The notes below the pieces were generated by a model. It saw only the letters and a list, made by a program, of their open reading frames with translations, made no database searches and was not told the DNA's origin. DNA of 64,000 bases, taken from NCBI RefSeq assembly GCF_000420485.1, contig NZ_ATVA01000014.1:124001-188000 (forward strand). Reading direction: 5' to 3'. Source of the DNA: Paucidesulfovibrio longus DSM 6739. Its GTDB lineage: Bacteria > Desulfobacterota > Desulfovibrionia > Desulfovibrionales > Desulfovibrionaceae. A program made the translations under genes and the position numbers. Below are positions 63,995 to 64,000 of this stretch, piece after piece; positions within the stretch are counted from its first letter, which is position 1; every line of letters begins with the position of its first letter.

Positions 63995-64000
63995 GATCGA

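Overview
The window is GC-rich, densely packed bacterial chromosome. Its gene content suggests a sulfate-reducing Desulfovibrionaceae-like Desulfobacterota: a two-domain FAD/Fe-S D-lactate dehydrogenase, a PaaK-like ligase of a type I associate with anaerobic Desulfobacterota, a polyferredoxin membrane protein, and very heavy PAS/GGDEF/histidine-kinase sensing. That placement is inference from gene content. No phage, integrase, transposase gene, CRISPR array or rRNA is visible.

Layout: 1-4.9 kb holds a cell-wall-binding protein (cut by the window edge), a YigZ protein, a bacterial CULT (cereblon-like) domain protein, an AhpD-like protein with a divergent LysR regulator, and a conserved Rossmann-like protein. 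5.4-11.5 kb is a signalling block (substrate-binding-domain histidine kinase plus response regulator, two diguanylate cyclases). 11.8-17.7 kb holds a D-lactate-dehydrogenase-type enzyme, a quinone oxidoreductase, a phosphoesterase and an ASCH protein. At 17.8-18.0 kb two tRNA genes (Lys, Glu) have their own promoter and terminator. 18.2-27.9 kb runs forward: PaaK-like protein, DUF429, a ChaN-PDZ lipoprotein, a lipoprotein, a TPR/O-GlcNAc-transferase-like protein, mutM, murJ, a TrmN6-like methyltransferase and DUF3795.

28.0-31.3 kb is the most unusual part: four overlapping or abutting genes that look like a Rad50/Mre11 (SbcCD) machine with the Rad50-type ATPase split into two proteins. The N half carries Walker A and a zinc-hook-like CxxC; the C half carries the ABC signature, Walker B and H-loop. 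A complete Mre11-type phosphoesterase and a small coiled-coil protein lie between them. Convergent to it is a Fic-fold protein that has lost both the catalytic His and the autoinhibitory Glu.

32.5-43.8 kb holds lipoproteins, CheY- and CBS-type regulators, an HDOD protein with a degenerate EAL domain, a MORN protein, a polyferredoxin protein and a polar amino-acid ABC operon whose permease has an N-terminal TPR-like domain. 44-54.3 kb holds a chemoreceptor, a MocR regulator divergent from azlCD, a large PAS histidine kinase, two small heat-shock proteins and a Trm112-like protein. 54.3-64 kb holds a PAS-GGDEF-EAL protein, a PHP phosphoesterase, a U32 peptidase-family protein, small secreted or unknown proteins and an alpha/beta hydrolase. 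A 1 kb gene-poor stretch near 61.4-62.4 kb carries two diverged copies of an unidentified repeat.
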